From assembly GCA_963727235.1 (NCBI GenBank), contig CAVSFZ010000001.1, positions 45,986 through 109,985 of the forward strand: a DNA stretch of 64,000 nucleotides, read 5' to 3'. The notes under the pieces were generated by a model, which did not search any database, was not told the DNA's origin, and worked only from the letters and a program-made list of their open reading frames with translations. The DNA is from CAVPTL01 sp963727235 (lineage in GTDB: Bacteria; Actinomycetota; Thermoleophilia; Gaiellales; JAICJC01). Shown here in pieces: positions 32,721 to 41,085 of the stretch; within the stretch, counting starts at the first letter, position 1; each line of letters starts with the position of its first letter. The position numbers and the translations under genes are program-made.

Positions 32721-32752
32721 TGAATAAATGGTGCCAGGCACCATTTATTCAC
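32720..32752. repeat. Gene-end palindrome copy R4
   Basis: Perfect 16-bp arms, GTGAATAAATGGTGCC and complement, central A. Inner variable pair AT/AT, unique in the window yet still paired. It lies between convergent genes. The minus-strand lipoprotein takes its TAA stop from the right arm. Confidence 0.95.
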
Positions 32753-33173
32753 GCTGGTCGGCTTGGGCGTAGCGGAGCACGCAGGCGAGGCGCTGGTTGG
32801 CGCGGCCGCCCTCGGCCTGCCAGTGAGCCGATGCACCGGGGGCGACGTCGTTGAGATGCACCACCGAGGTGTCCACCACCGTGTTCCCGGGGACCGTCAC
32901 GAAGTCGACCACGAGCGTGTACTTCCCGGTCGAGCCGGATTGATTCGATACCGAACCGGCCATCGTCCAGCTGCCCGCCGGGTGAGCCAGGCACGACCGC
33001 ACCGTGACCGCCTTGCGGGCGTTGTGGTCGGCGTGGAACACGGGGACGGCGGACTGCGATCCATCGCTGGAGGCGGGAGCCGACGGCGCAGCCGAATGTC
33101 CTCCGCAGGCGGTGGCGGCCACGGTCAGGGCCGACGCCGCGGCGATGGCGAGTGTGGTTCGGAAAGTGATCAT
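32745..33173 (-). CDS. Small putative lipoprotein
   Basis: Protein of 142 aa from ATG 33173. The N-terminus is a signal peptide (MITFRTTLAIAAASALTVAATACGG) with a weak lipobox ATAC, so it is probably a lipoprotein cleaved before Cys24. A Ser/Pro-rich spacer follows. Then a beta-rich domain (GSVSNQSGSTGKYTLVVDF, DTSVVHLNDVAPGASAHWQ), which resembles the extracellular FxLYD/DUF4352-type immunoglobulin-like fold. It shares an ATGA overlap with the end of the DUF11 protein gene, so both are co-transcribed. Its last residues QRE and its stop are contributed by R4. Confidence 0.72.
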   Translation of the reverse strand: MITFRTTLAIAAASALTVAATACGGHSAAPSAPASSDGSQSAVPVFHADHNARKAVTVRSCLAHPAGSWTMAGSVSNQSGSTGKYTLVVDFVTVPGNTVVDTSVVHLNDVAPGASAHWQAEGGRANQRLACVLRYAQADQRE

Positions 33174-35377
33174 GGCCCGGTATTCGTCGCGCGGCGATCG
33201 GACTTTATGCCGCGTCCCGCCACATTCACGACCTGTGAGCTGACGTTGCACGCGGGCGCGCACCGACCGGTGGCGAACGCCGTCAGCGATGCCCGTCCGG
33301 ATCGATCGGCGCCGCAGCTCAGCGACTGGCCGGGCGCGAGTGACGCAGCCGGGCAGGCCACGCCCCCGCCCTGCGCGCCGCCCACGATCACATGCAGCCG
33401 CTCGACCATCGTCCCCCCGGTGTTCGTGATCATGTAGGCGACCCTGTCGTCGGTGGCGCCCGCGGTCACGGCCAGCTCCAGCGAAGGTACGGCCGCCATG
33501 GGAACGGTCGCACGAGAGACGGCCGAGTGCAGCCGGCCGCCGATGCTGCCGCCGGTGGCCTCGGCGACGGTGTGCACCGACCCGAGTCGCACGTCTCGCT
33601 GCGACACCACGTGCGACATGGTGCAGCTGGTGGTCGCTCCCGGCCGCAGCGTCCGCTGCGGACAGCTGGGAGCTCCGTCGCCGGCGCCTCGATCGGTCAC
33701 CGCGAGGTTGGTCACCCTGGTTGAGCCTGTGTTGAGCACCAGGTAGTGGAACACCACCGTCTCCCCCACGCGTTCGAACCGGCCGGCAGCCGACGAGACC
33801 ACCAGCGTGACGCTGCCCGCCGGGGGCGGTGCCGGCGGATGCTGACCACTGTCCGGCGGGGTCGGCGGCTGCACGGGTGTGGGATTCGGCGTCGGGGCGC
33901 GCCTGCCGGCGGTGACCACGAACATCACCGACGGGGCGGTCACCACCAGCCCGCGCAACTGCTCGATCCCCCACGCGGCCGCGTTGTCCCGCACCCGTCC
34001 CACCCCGACGTCCTGGGACGTCACGATCGACCTGCCGGTGCAGGTCATCGATTGGCCCGGACCGAGCACATCTCCTGGGCACCTGAGATTGCGGCCCGTC
34101 ACTCGGGCATCGCTGATGGTGAGGCCGCCGACGGCGGTCAACCCGCTGTTTCGCAGGTGGTAAGCGAACACCAGCGGGTCGCCGGCTTCACGGAAATGCG
34201 GCGTCAGCGTCGACACGGAGAGCCCCAGCTGGGGCAACGGGGGGCCGGCTGCCACCGCCGCCGCGGTCGGGGAGGTGACGGCCACGTCGTGGGCATCCAG
34301 CGCGCTGGCCAGAGCGACGTCCGACACCACGGCGGCGCGGAGGTCGGACGCGGTGATGGTGTACTCGCCCGTACAGGTGATCTCATCGCCCGGGGCGAGC
34401 ACGGATGCGGGGCACGAGATCGCGGAGGCCGCCAGCCGGTTGTCGCTCAGCGCCACGTCGTGCAGCGTGATCACGCCGGTGTTCGAGACCACGTACGAGA
34501 ATCCGACCGGCGCGCCGACGGCGGTGAACCGACCGGTGGTGACCAGCACCCGCAGTCCGAGCGAGGGCAGCCCGCCCCCGGGTGCGATCGCACTCGACGG
34601 CGGCGACAGCACCGCGAAGCCGAGCGGGCCGACCGCATACGCGGAGGCGGTCTCGGTGACCGCTCCGGTGTCGAGATCGTGCTGCTCGGCGGTGTAGTGC
34701 GAACTGCACACCGTCGACTCGCCGGGTGCCAGCGACGACACCGGGCACGACCCGGCTCCCGACAGCGAGCCCACGACCCGCAGGCCGGTGACGGGGTCGG
34801 GCCCGGCGTTGGTGACCGTGTAGCTGAACATCACCGGGTCGCCCGTGGCGGCGAAGCCCGGCGGAACGAACTCGGCTTGGAGCTGGAGCAGCGGCAGGCC
34901 GATCGGGATGGCTCCGCTGCCCGAGCTCGTCACCGGCGGGACACCGGTATCGGCGGCCGTCACCAAGACGTCGACGTCGCCCACCGTTATCCCAACGGGA
35001 ATCGCCACCGGGACGGTGATCGGCGGCAGCGCGTGACCGGGGGCGAGCGGGGATCCCACCGAGAGATCGTGGGTGCAGCTGACGTCAGCCGAGCCGGCGG
35101 CCGTGGCCGCGCAGTCCCACCCGGCGCCGGTCGGAGCCGACGCCACGGTCACACCCGCCGCGAGCGTCGCGGTGACGGTCACCGGCGTCGTCTCGGCACC
35201 GACCGCCGGGTCGACCGCCGCCGTCAGCGTGAACGCGCCGAAGCTCCCGGGCGCCATCGGGTCGGCCCTCACTGACACGGACAGCTGCGTGGCCGCAGCT
35301 CGAGCCGGCCCCGCGCTCGCCGACACCACGCACACGGAGAGCGCGATTGCCGCCGTGAGGCCCTTGAGGGTACCCAT
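33170..35377 (-). CDS. Secreted multi-repeat DUF11/Ig-like protein
   Basis: Protein of 735 aa. Signal peptide at 1-28 (ending AGPARAAA). Then about six repeats of roughly 100-110 residues. Each carries the DUF11/DUF7507 pattern: a strand like FSYTVTNAGPDPVTGLRV, a conserved cysteine-containing CPVSSLAPGESTVCSS, and a YTxxxxDL turn before the next repeat. A Pro-rich linker (TPNPTPVQPPTPP) splits repeats four and five. There is no clear wall anchor or membrane helix at the C-terminus. It is probably a cell-surface or secreted structural or adhesive protein. Two cysteines per repeat may form disulfides. It lies 44 nt after the related gene at 35421 and is likely in one operon. Confidence 0.8.
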   Translation of the reverse strand: MGTLKGLTAAIALSVCVVSASAGPARAAATQLSVSVRADPMAPGSFGAFTLTAAVDPAVGAETTPVTVTATLAAGVTVASAPTGAGWDCAATAAGSADVSCTHDLSVGSPLAPGHALPPITVPVAIPVGITVGDVDVLVTAADTGVPPVTSSGSGAIPIGLPLLQLQAEFVPPGFAATGDPVMFSYTVTNAGPDPVTGLRVVGSLSGAGSCPVSSLAPGESTVCSSHYTAEQHDLDTGAVTETASAYAVGPLGFAVLSPPSSAIAPGGGLPSLGLRVLVTTGRFTAVGAPVGFSYVVSNTGVITLHDVALSDNRLAASAISCPASVLAPGDEITCTGEYTITASDLRAAVVSDVALASALDAHDVAVTSPTAAAVAAGPPLPQLGLSVSTLTPHFREAGDPLVFAYHLRNSGLTAVGGLTISDARVTGRNLRCPGDVLGPGQSMTCTGRSIVTSQDVGVGRVRDNAAAWGIEQLRGLVVTAPSVMFVVTAGRRAPTPNPTPVQPPTPPDSGQHPPAPPPAGSVTLVVSSAAGRFERVGETVVFHYLVLNTGSTRVTNLAVTDRGAGDGAPSCPQRTLRPGATTSCTMSHVVSQRDVRLGSVHTVAEATGGSIGGRLHSAVSRATVPMAAVPSLELAVTAGATDDRVAYMITNTGGTMVERLHVIVGGAQGGGVACPAASLAPGQSLSCGADRSGRASLTAFATGRCAPACNVSSQVVNVAGRGIKSDRRATNTGP

Positions 35378-35420
35378 CGTCAGCCACCCGGCTCCCGGAC
35401 GTCTGCTCCGGCGGGGTGCC

Positions 35421-38015
35421 TCATCTCGTCACTCCATTTCGGGTGAACATGATGCGGACGGTGGGAGATGAGACGGTGCGGCTCTGGGGATCGTCGACGA
35501 CGGCGCGGATTGCCACGGCCAGCCGTTTCGCGGCCCATTCGCCCTGGGTGACGGTGTGCGATCCGGTGCAGGTGAGTGACTGTCCGGGTGCGAGCACCTG
35601 GGCTGGGCAGGAGATCTTGCCAAAGTGCTTGGTGGCGATGCCGATGCGGACGGTGTGAACGGTGGTGTCGCCGGTGTTCGAGACGGCGTAGCGGAACGCC
35701 AGCTTGCCTCCGGCCGGCGCCAGCCGGGTCGCCGTGGTGGTTGCCTGCAGCCGTACGGCGGGCACCGGAGCGCCTTGGACTGTGACCGCACCCGACGGCG
35801 AGGTGACCGGCTGGTTGAGCGCGTTCACGCCGGCGGCAACCGCGGTGGTGGTCACCGACCGGTCATCGACGTCGGCCTGGGTCACGATGTAGTCGGCCGT
35901 GCAGGTCATCACTGCGCCGGCGGCGAGCGTGGTGTTGGGGCACTCGCTCGAGTGGCTGGAAGGTGGCGGCGTTGACCCACACGCTGCGCAGGGTGGTCGA
36001 CCCGGAGTTCTGCACCGCGATCCGGTACGAGACGACCGCTCCGGCATGGGTGAAGCCCTGGCCGGCGATGCGCGGTCGGGGTGACGGTGCGATCCGGACG
36101 CGAGCCGGCGAGATCGCGCGTGGTCGCCGCGCTCGGCGGGATCAGCCGGCATGACGTGCGTGACCGCCAGCACGTCGGTCGGGGCGGCGTCGGCCAGCGT
36201 CGTCGCGCCCGTGTTGGTGACCGTGTGAGTGAGTGTCAGGCTGTTCCCCACTGCGGTGAAGCCGGTGGGTGAGGATGTGGTCGAGACACTCATCGACGAG
36301 GTCGGGTCGGCCGTGACCGAGACGACGGTGGAGGCGGCTGACACAAACGGCGACCCGGTCTGCATGCCCCCCGCGGTCGCCGAGCCGGACAACACCCGCC
36401 GCGTATCGACGTCTGATTGTGTCGTGGTGTAGGTCGATGTGCAGGTCGTGGACGCCCCGGCGGCCAGTGTCGTTGCCTGACATGACGGCGTGGATGCACC
36501 AGCGAACGAGTCGGTCACCGTGAGCCCCGTCACCGTCGCCGAACTGGTGTTGGTGAGGGTGTAGGTGAACGTCCGCGGCTGCCCAGAGGCGGTGTAGGTT
36601 GCGTTCCCCGCCGTCTTGGTCACCGTGACGGGCGGGGTTCCCGGCAGCAGTGCCTGGATCGTCTCCGAACCGCTGTTGGACGCCGGAGTCGAGTTCGTAT
36701 CCGTCACGTTGTAGGTAATCGTGGTCGAGCCGGCGGTGGCGGCCGCGGTGAGCGTGAGCGGCACCGACAACGCCGGGAGCGACTGTCCCTGCATCAGTGC
36801 AGTGGCAGTGGTGAGGCTGTTGTAGGTGCAGCTCACGCTGGACGAGCCGGTGACCGTCGCCGAGCAGTCCCACCCACTGCCGGTCGGGGTGGAGTGAACC
36901 ACCACACCGGTGGGAAGCGACGTCGTGACCGTGACCGGCGTCGCCTCGGCCAGGGCGGTGGTGGGGTTCGAGACGGTGACGGCCTGGTAAGACGCGGCCA
37001 GCAGCCCAATGTCGTGGCCCGCCACGGCCACCGAGAGCGTCGGCGGCGTCGAGCTCAGCGAGTCGGCCTGGATGTTCGAGATGTCGCGACCATCGCCGGG
37101 GTTCGACGCGACGAACCCGAACCGGTAGGTCGACACGTTATTGACCGTCGCACCCACGTACCCCGCCGGCGAGAGCGATGACAACGCCACGTTGATCTGC
37201 TGGGTGCCGTCCACCTTGACGATGAACCGCGGATTCGAGTCTCCCGTCGGCGATACGTCGACCTCGACGGTGTGCATCGATGCTGATCGCGGCGAGTTCG
37301 CCGACCACGTGGTCGAGCTGGCCGCCGACCCGGCGATGTAGCAGTACCCGGTAAGCGTATGACCGGGCCCCAGCAGCGCCACCGCATTGGCCCGGTTACC
37401 CGGAGCGCCTGTGCATCCGGTTTGGAGGCCCGAGCCTGACGCATTGCCCTGCGAGTCCAAGGCAACGCCCGCGAGCGCGTTCGGAAGGCCCTGATTGAAG
37501 GTTCCGCCCACCACGCTGTGGTAGTTGAGATATCCGCCGAAGTAGTACTGGGGGTAGCTGGTGTCCACCGGGACATCCCCGTTGATCAATGCCACGGTGG
37601 CGGCGGAGCCGCCGTAGCCCGATGTCACCTCGTCGATCTTGAACGTCAGCTTGAGGCCATCGGCAGCCCGAATCGGACCGGAGAACAGCATCGCGTCCTC
37701 GCCGCTTCGTACCGGGTACGAATCGACCAACCGGATCACCCCGGAGCCGACCGCGTCGGGCGTGCCACTGCACGCCTCGACTCCGGCCTGGGTGGTGTTC
37801 GTCCCTGCGGTCAGGCACGGCCACTGTATGGCGGTGGACGTCTGGTTTCCACTCTGCACCGCCGTCCACCACGAGGTGCTACTCGAGAGGGTTGCCCCGG
37901 TACCCGGCTCGGTGACAATCTGCACCGCCCCCGCGGGCGCAGCCCCGACCGTGGCCGCGAGCGCAAACACAACCGCGGCCAGCACAACAACGCGCTCTAA
38001 TCTTCTTGACAGCAC
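35421..38015 (-). CDS. Secreted lectin-like plus DUF11-repeat protein, with an out-of-frame segment at about 35950-36135
   Basis: Protein of 864 codons from GTG 38015. Signal peptide about 1-31 (ending APAGA). Residues about 32-320 look like a bacterial L-type lectin-like beta-sandwich (LTFKIDEVTSGYGGSAATVALING, HTVEVDVSPTGDSNPRFIVKVDG). About four DUF11/DUF7507 repeats follow. Between about 36135 and 35950 the annotated frame gives Arg/Pro-rich sequence. The -1 frame there reads a proper repeat (ISPARVRIAPSPRPRIAG, GFTHAGAVVSYRIAVQNSG, STTLRSVWVNAATFQPLE). The two shifts cancel, so the gene end is unaffected. As written, one repeat is scrambled. Confidence 0.75.
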   Translation of the reverse strand: MLSRRLERVVVLAAVVFALAATVGAAPAGAVQIVTEPGTGATLSSSTSWWTAVQSGNQTSTAIQWPCLTAGTNTTQAGVEACSGTPDAVGSGVIRLVDSYPVRSGEDAMLFSGPIRAADGLKLTFKIDEVTSGYGGSAATVALINGDVPVDTSYPQYYFGGYLNYHSVVGGTFNQGLPNALAGVALDSQGNASGSGLQTGCTGAPGNRANAVALLGPGHTLTGYCYIAGSAASSTTWSANSPRSASMHTVEVDVSPTGDSNPRFIVKVDGTQQINVALSSLSPAGYVGATVNNVSTYRFGFVASNPGDGRDISNIQADSLSSTPPTLSVAVAGHDIGLLAASYQAVTVSNPTTALAEATPVTVTTSLPTGVVVHSTPTGSGWDCSATVTGSSSVSCTYNSLTTATALMQGQSLPALSVPLTLTAAATAGSTTITYNVTDTNSTPASNSGSETIQALLPGTPPVTVTKTAGNATYTASGQPRTFTYTLTNTSSATVTGLTVTDSFAGASTPSCQATTLAAGASTTCTSTYTTTQSDVDTRRVLSGSATAGGMQTGSPFVSAASTVVSVTADPTSSMSVSTTSSPTGFTAVGNSLTLTHTVTNTGATTLADAAPTDVLAVTHVMPADPAERGDHARSRRLASGSHRHPDRASPARASPMPERSSRTGSRCRTPGRPPCAACGSTPPPSSHSSECPNTTLAAGAVMTCTADYIVTQADVDDRSVTTTAVAAGVNALNQPVTSPSGAVTVQGAPVPAVRLQATTTATRLAPAGGKLAFRYAVSNTGDTTVHTVRIGIATKHFGKISCPAQVLAPGQSLTCTGSHTVTQGEWAAKRLAVAIRAVVDDPQSRTVSSPTVRIMFTRNGVTR

Positions 38016-38037
38016 ACCCCGGTGTTCGGCCGCACCT

Positions 38038-38070
38038 GTGAATAATTGGTGCCAGGCACCAATTATTCAC
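38038..38070. repeat. Gene-end palindrome copy R5
   Basis: Perfect 16-bp arms GTGAATAATTGGTGCC and complement, central A. Identical inner pair to R1. It lies upstream of the lectin/DUF11 gene and downstream of the efflux pump gene, and donates no stop. A degenerate half copy (GTGAATACCGGGCGCC) may begin at about 38085. Confidence 0.92.
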
Positions 38071-38110
38071 GCAGGCGGCCGGTGGTGAATACCGGGCGCC
38101 GACGATCGCG

Positions 38111-39670
38111 TCAGACCTCGATCGGGACCTGTGCGGGCGCCTCGGACTCAGCCGAGGACGCCGTGGAGCTGCGCAGGTTGCGCAGGCCGAAGAATGAGAC
38201 GGCGGCAGCCACCAGCAGCAGGCACGCGCCCACGAAGAACGCGCCGCGGACACCGTGCTGGAACGAGTCGAGCGCAGCCTGGCCCACCGCCGGCCGGCCG
38301 GTGAGCGAGGTGATCAGCTTGCCCTGGCCGCCCTGCACCAGCGGCGTCAGCGCATCGGCCTTGGCCTGCAGCGCGGTCGGCAGCACCGCCACCTTGTCCG
38401 TCCAACTGTTGGCAGCAAGCGTCGCACCGACGCTTCCCAGCACCGCGATGCCGAAGGCACCGCCGACCTGGCGGGAGGCGTTGATCACGCCCGACGCAAT
38501 CCCCGCGCGAGTATGGTCGACGGCAGCCATGCCTGTGGACGACACCGCCGGCATCGTCAACGCCATGCCCGCACCCATCAGGATCTGGAACGGCCAGATG
38601 TCGTTGTAGGACGAGTTGACGCCGAGGCGCGACAGCGCGAACAGCCCCACCGAGGCCATCAGCATGCCAAGCGTCATCAGCGCCCTGGGCCCGACGCGGG
38701 CGTTCAGCCGGCCACCGATCGGCGCCACGATCAGGATCATCATCGTCATCGGCAGCGACCTGACGCCCGCCTCCTGCGGTGAGAATCCCTGCACGTTTTG
38801 GAAGTAGAGGGTGAGGTAGTAGATGATCCCGAACAGGCCGACACCGACCAGGGCGACCACCACACACGAGGTCGTGAAGGCCGTGATACGGAAGAACCCG
38901 AGCGGGATCATCGGTTCGGAATGGCGGCTCTCCCAGATCAGGAACGCCACCATCAGCGCCGCGCCGGCCAGGATGAAGGAAAGCGTGTAGGCGGAGAGCC
39001 ACGAGTGCGCGTTGGTCTTGATCAGCCCCCAGATCAAGAGGAACAGCGACAGCGTCACCAGCACCGTGCCGACCACGTCGAGGCTGTGGGCGTTGGGGTC
39101 GCGTGACTCGTGCACCGCCCAGGCGGTCACGCCGAAGGCGATGATGCCGACCGGCACGTTCACCCAGAACACCGCCGACCACGAGTACTGCTCCACGAGG
39201 AATCCACCCAGCAGCGGCCCCACCGCGAGGCCCAGGCCGGAGATGCCGGCCCAGATGCCGATGGCGGTGGGAAGCTGCTTGCGCGGGAAGGCGGCCACCA
39301 GGATCGACAGCGACAGCGGGTTCAGCAATGCGCCACCGAAACCTTGGACGATCCGCGCGCCGATCAGCTGGTTATCGGTCTGGGCGATGGCGCAGGCCGC
39401 CGATGCCAGCGTGAACACCACCAGACCGACCAGGAAGATCCGCCTGCGGCCGAACCGGTCACCGAGCTTGCCGCCGAGCAGAATCAGTGCGCCGAAGCTG
39501 ACCACGTAGGCATTGATCGTCCACTCCAGGCTCTCCGGAGTGGTGTGCAGGGCCCGCTGGATCGAGGGCAACGCCACGTTCACGATCGTGTTGTCGAGCA
39601 TGATCATGAACAGGGCGAAACACATCGCAAACAGCGTCCACCATTTGTGATTGTCCTCGGTGATGTTCAT
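38111..39670 (-). CDS. MFS drug:H+ antiporter, DHA2 family (EmrB/QacA type)
   Basis: Protein of 519 aa from ATG 39670. Fourteen membrane helices can be read. Family motifs seen: LDNTIVNVALPSIQ (motif D1), the motif A loop GGKLGDRFGRRRIFLVG and motif C GLAVGPLLGGFLVEQYSW. Inner-membrane proton-coupled exporter of hydrophobic drugs or metabolites. Its start overlaps the TetR stop by four bases (ATGA), so the regulator and pump form one autoregulated unit. The C-terminal tail is short and acidic. A longer frame starting at 40294 is only the shadow of the TetR gene. Confidence 0.93.
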   Translation of the reverse strand: MNITEDNHKWWTLFAMCFALFMIMLDNTIVNVALPSIQRALHTTPESLEWTINAYVVSFGALILLGGKLGDRFGRRRIFLVGLVVFTLASAACAIAQTDNQLIGARIVQGFGGALLNPLSLSILVAAFPRKQLPTAIGIWAGISGLGLAVGPLLGGFLVEQYSWSAVFWVNVPVGIIAFGVTAWAVHESRDPNAHSLDVVGTVLVTLSLFLLIWGLIKTNAHSWLSAYTLSFILAGAALMVAFLIWESRHSEPMIPLGFFRITAFTTSCVVVALVGVGLFGIIYYLTLYFQNVQGFSPQEAGVRSLPMTMMILIVAPIGGRLNARVGPRALMTLGMLMASVGLFALSRLGVNSSYNDIWPFQILMGAGMALTMPAVSSTGMAAVDHTRAGIASGVINASRQVGGAFGIAVLGSVGATLAANSWTDKVAVLPTALQAKADALTPLVQGGQGKLITSLTGRPAVGQAALDSFQHGVRGAFFVGACLLLVAAAVSFFGLRNLRSSTASSAESEAPAQVPIEV

Positions 39671-40287
39671 CGGATCTCCTGTGATTCTGTGATCGGGCGA
39701 AGCATGTTGACGAAGGTGTCGGCCATCCGCGGCACGAGTTCGCGTGCCTGCTCGGGGTCGAGCGCGTAGGCGAAGCCGCCGGCCAGGGTCAGCCCCAGCC
39801 ACAGCCACGCCGCTGTCTCGAGGTCGATGTCGCCGCGGACACGGCCGCGGGCGCGGGACTCGGCCAGCCGAGCCACCATCCCGTTTCGCATCGTCTCGGC
39901 ACTGCGTTCCAGGGCGTCGCGGATCTCGTCGTTGTCGACCAGGGACACCGCCAGCATCCGCAGGCGCACGACCTCGACGATCAGCTCGTCGGTGGCCGAC
40001 CGCTGAGCGAGCGCCAGCAGCGGCATGACCAGTGGGTCGTCGGCGTCGCGGGTGAGCTCGGCAACCCGCTCGCTGATGCAGCGGGTGGCGTCGTCGAGTA
40101 CCGCCGCGAACACGGCCTGCTTGGACGGAAAGTACTTGTACAGCGTCGGCTCGGAGCAGCCGGCGCGGGCGGCCAGCTCGGCCGTGCCGGTGCCGTGATA
40201 GCCCTTGCGCGCGAACATGTGCCGGCCGGCCTCGAGGATCATCGAGCGCCGATCTTCGGCAGAAACGCGGATGCGGTCGGTGGCCAT
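39667..40287 (-). CDS. TetR family transcriptional regulator of the efflux pump
   Basis: Protein of 206 aa. TetR_N helix-turn-helix at about 14-60 (RRSMILEAGRHMFARKGYHGTGTAELAARAGCSEPTLYKYFPSKQAVFAAVL shape, recognition helix CSEPTLYKYF). The C-terminal helical domain is the ligand-binding and dimerisation part. First gene of the operon with the MFS pump. A palindrome that could be its operator lies 15 bp upstream. The likely mode is repression released by a pump substrate. Confidence 0.93.
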   Translation of the reverse strand: MATDRIRVSAEDRRSMILEAGRHMFARKGYHGTGTAELAARAGCSEPTLYKYFPSKQAVFAAVLDDATRCISERVAELTRDADDPLVMPLLALAQRSATDELIVEVVRLRMLAVSLVDNDEIRDALERSAETMRNGMVARLAESRARGRVRGDIDLETAAWLWLGLTLAGGFAYALDPEQARELVPRMADTFVNMLRPITESQEIR

Positions 40288-40297
40288 GGGACACCGG

Positions 40298-40317
40298 AGG
40301 CTAGTGAATACTCACTA
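40298..40317 (-). promoter_or_regulatory. Probable TetR operator overlapping the -10 of the tetR-MFS operon
   Basis: Inverted repeat TAGTGA (40302-40307) and TCACTA (40312-40317) with a 4-nt centre ATAC. A possible -10 TAGCCT on the minus strand (40303-40298) overlaps one arm, 10 nt from ATG 40287. This is the expected place for autorepression. The remaining sequence to 40403 shows no further feature. Confidence 0.5.
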
Positions 40318-40403
40318 TCCTGTCAAACCGGACCCGCGGTGCATGGCCGCACGCACGCCGCGCCATGCACCGCGAGATACCGCAAGAACGCTGTAAACGA
40401 GAC

Positions 40404-40964
40404 CTATCTACCGCATGCGGCGGCGCTGGTCGACCACGGTGAAAAGCCCACTTGCTGCACCGCGCGATACCCAACAGCCATCTGCATTCCGACAGGCCAA
40501 TGTCGCGCGTCCCCCAGTCGGTTGACCGCCGCGCGACCGTAATGAACCATGAACGTCGAGCTCATCTGCAAGCCCCCGAAATAGGGGCCGGCACCGTTAT
40601 ACGCATTCCATGCACCTTCGTGATGGTGAATGCAGTTCAGCACCTGATACACCGGCGCCCGCTTGGCGATCGCCAGGCGATACGCACGTGCACGCTTGAT
40701 CCAGCCGTTGTGGATCCAACGAAGGTACTTGACGTCAGAACTGTTTCGACCACCCGATCCATGGGTGACGAATCGTCCGAGCCAGAGCCCTCGACGTACA
40801 GAAACCACCTGCAAACGGTGGATTTCTTTGTGCAAAGCGGTGAGTCGTGCCTTGCGAGCGGGACTAACTTTGGTGGTGCTTTTCGAAGTTGTTGAAGCTG
40901 AAGCGATTGATACTGAGAACGTGAGTGCCGCAAGAGCCACCACGGCGATGATTACGAGTTTCAG
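40404..40964 (-). CDS. Secreted lysozyme-fold (transglycosylase/Rpf-like) protein, CTG start
   Basis: Read from CTG 40964 the protein is 186 aa with a signal peptide LKLVIIAVVALAALTFSVSIASA. AAGGAG (40978-40973) is 8 nt before the CTG. Starting at GTG 40943 would leave no basic N-terminus and no Shine-Dalgarno sequence. A basic helical region follows. The C-terminal domain (about 110-186) reads VLNCIHHHEGAWNAYNGAGPYFGGLQMSSTFMVHYG, with a Glu in the position of the catalytic Glu of transglycosylase-like (Rpf) domains and paired cysteines. It probably cleaves peptidoglycan outside the cell. Some codons are AT-richer than the neighbours, as is the next gene. Confidence 0.75.
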   Translation of the reverse strand: MKLVIIAVVALAALTFSVSIASASTTSKSTTKVSPARKARLTALHKEIHRLQVVSVRRGLWLGRFVTHGSGGRNSSDVKYLRWIHNGWIKRARAYRLAIAKRAPVYQVLNCIHHHEGAWNAYNGAGPYFGGLQMSSTFMVHYGRAAVNRLGDARHWPVGMQMAVGYRAVQQVGFSPWSTSAAACGR

Positions 40965-41085
40965 GGCCCCGTCTCCTTGTTTGACAGCAAGAGCACTGCC
41001 GACGGGAGGGCCTCCTGCTTCCAGCCGACAGGTGGATTCTCGGAATGTTGTCTGTGGTTAGGGGTTCCGAGATCCGGAGGGTGGT

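Noticed and set aside
38111..40294. A 727-aa fusion of TetR-like and MFS sequence
   Set aside because: The first part is the tetR gene read in the wrong frame. The real pump begins at 39670 with an ATGA overlap.
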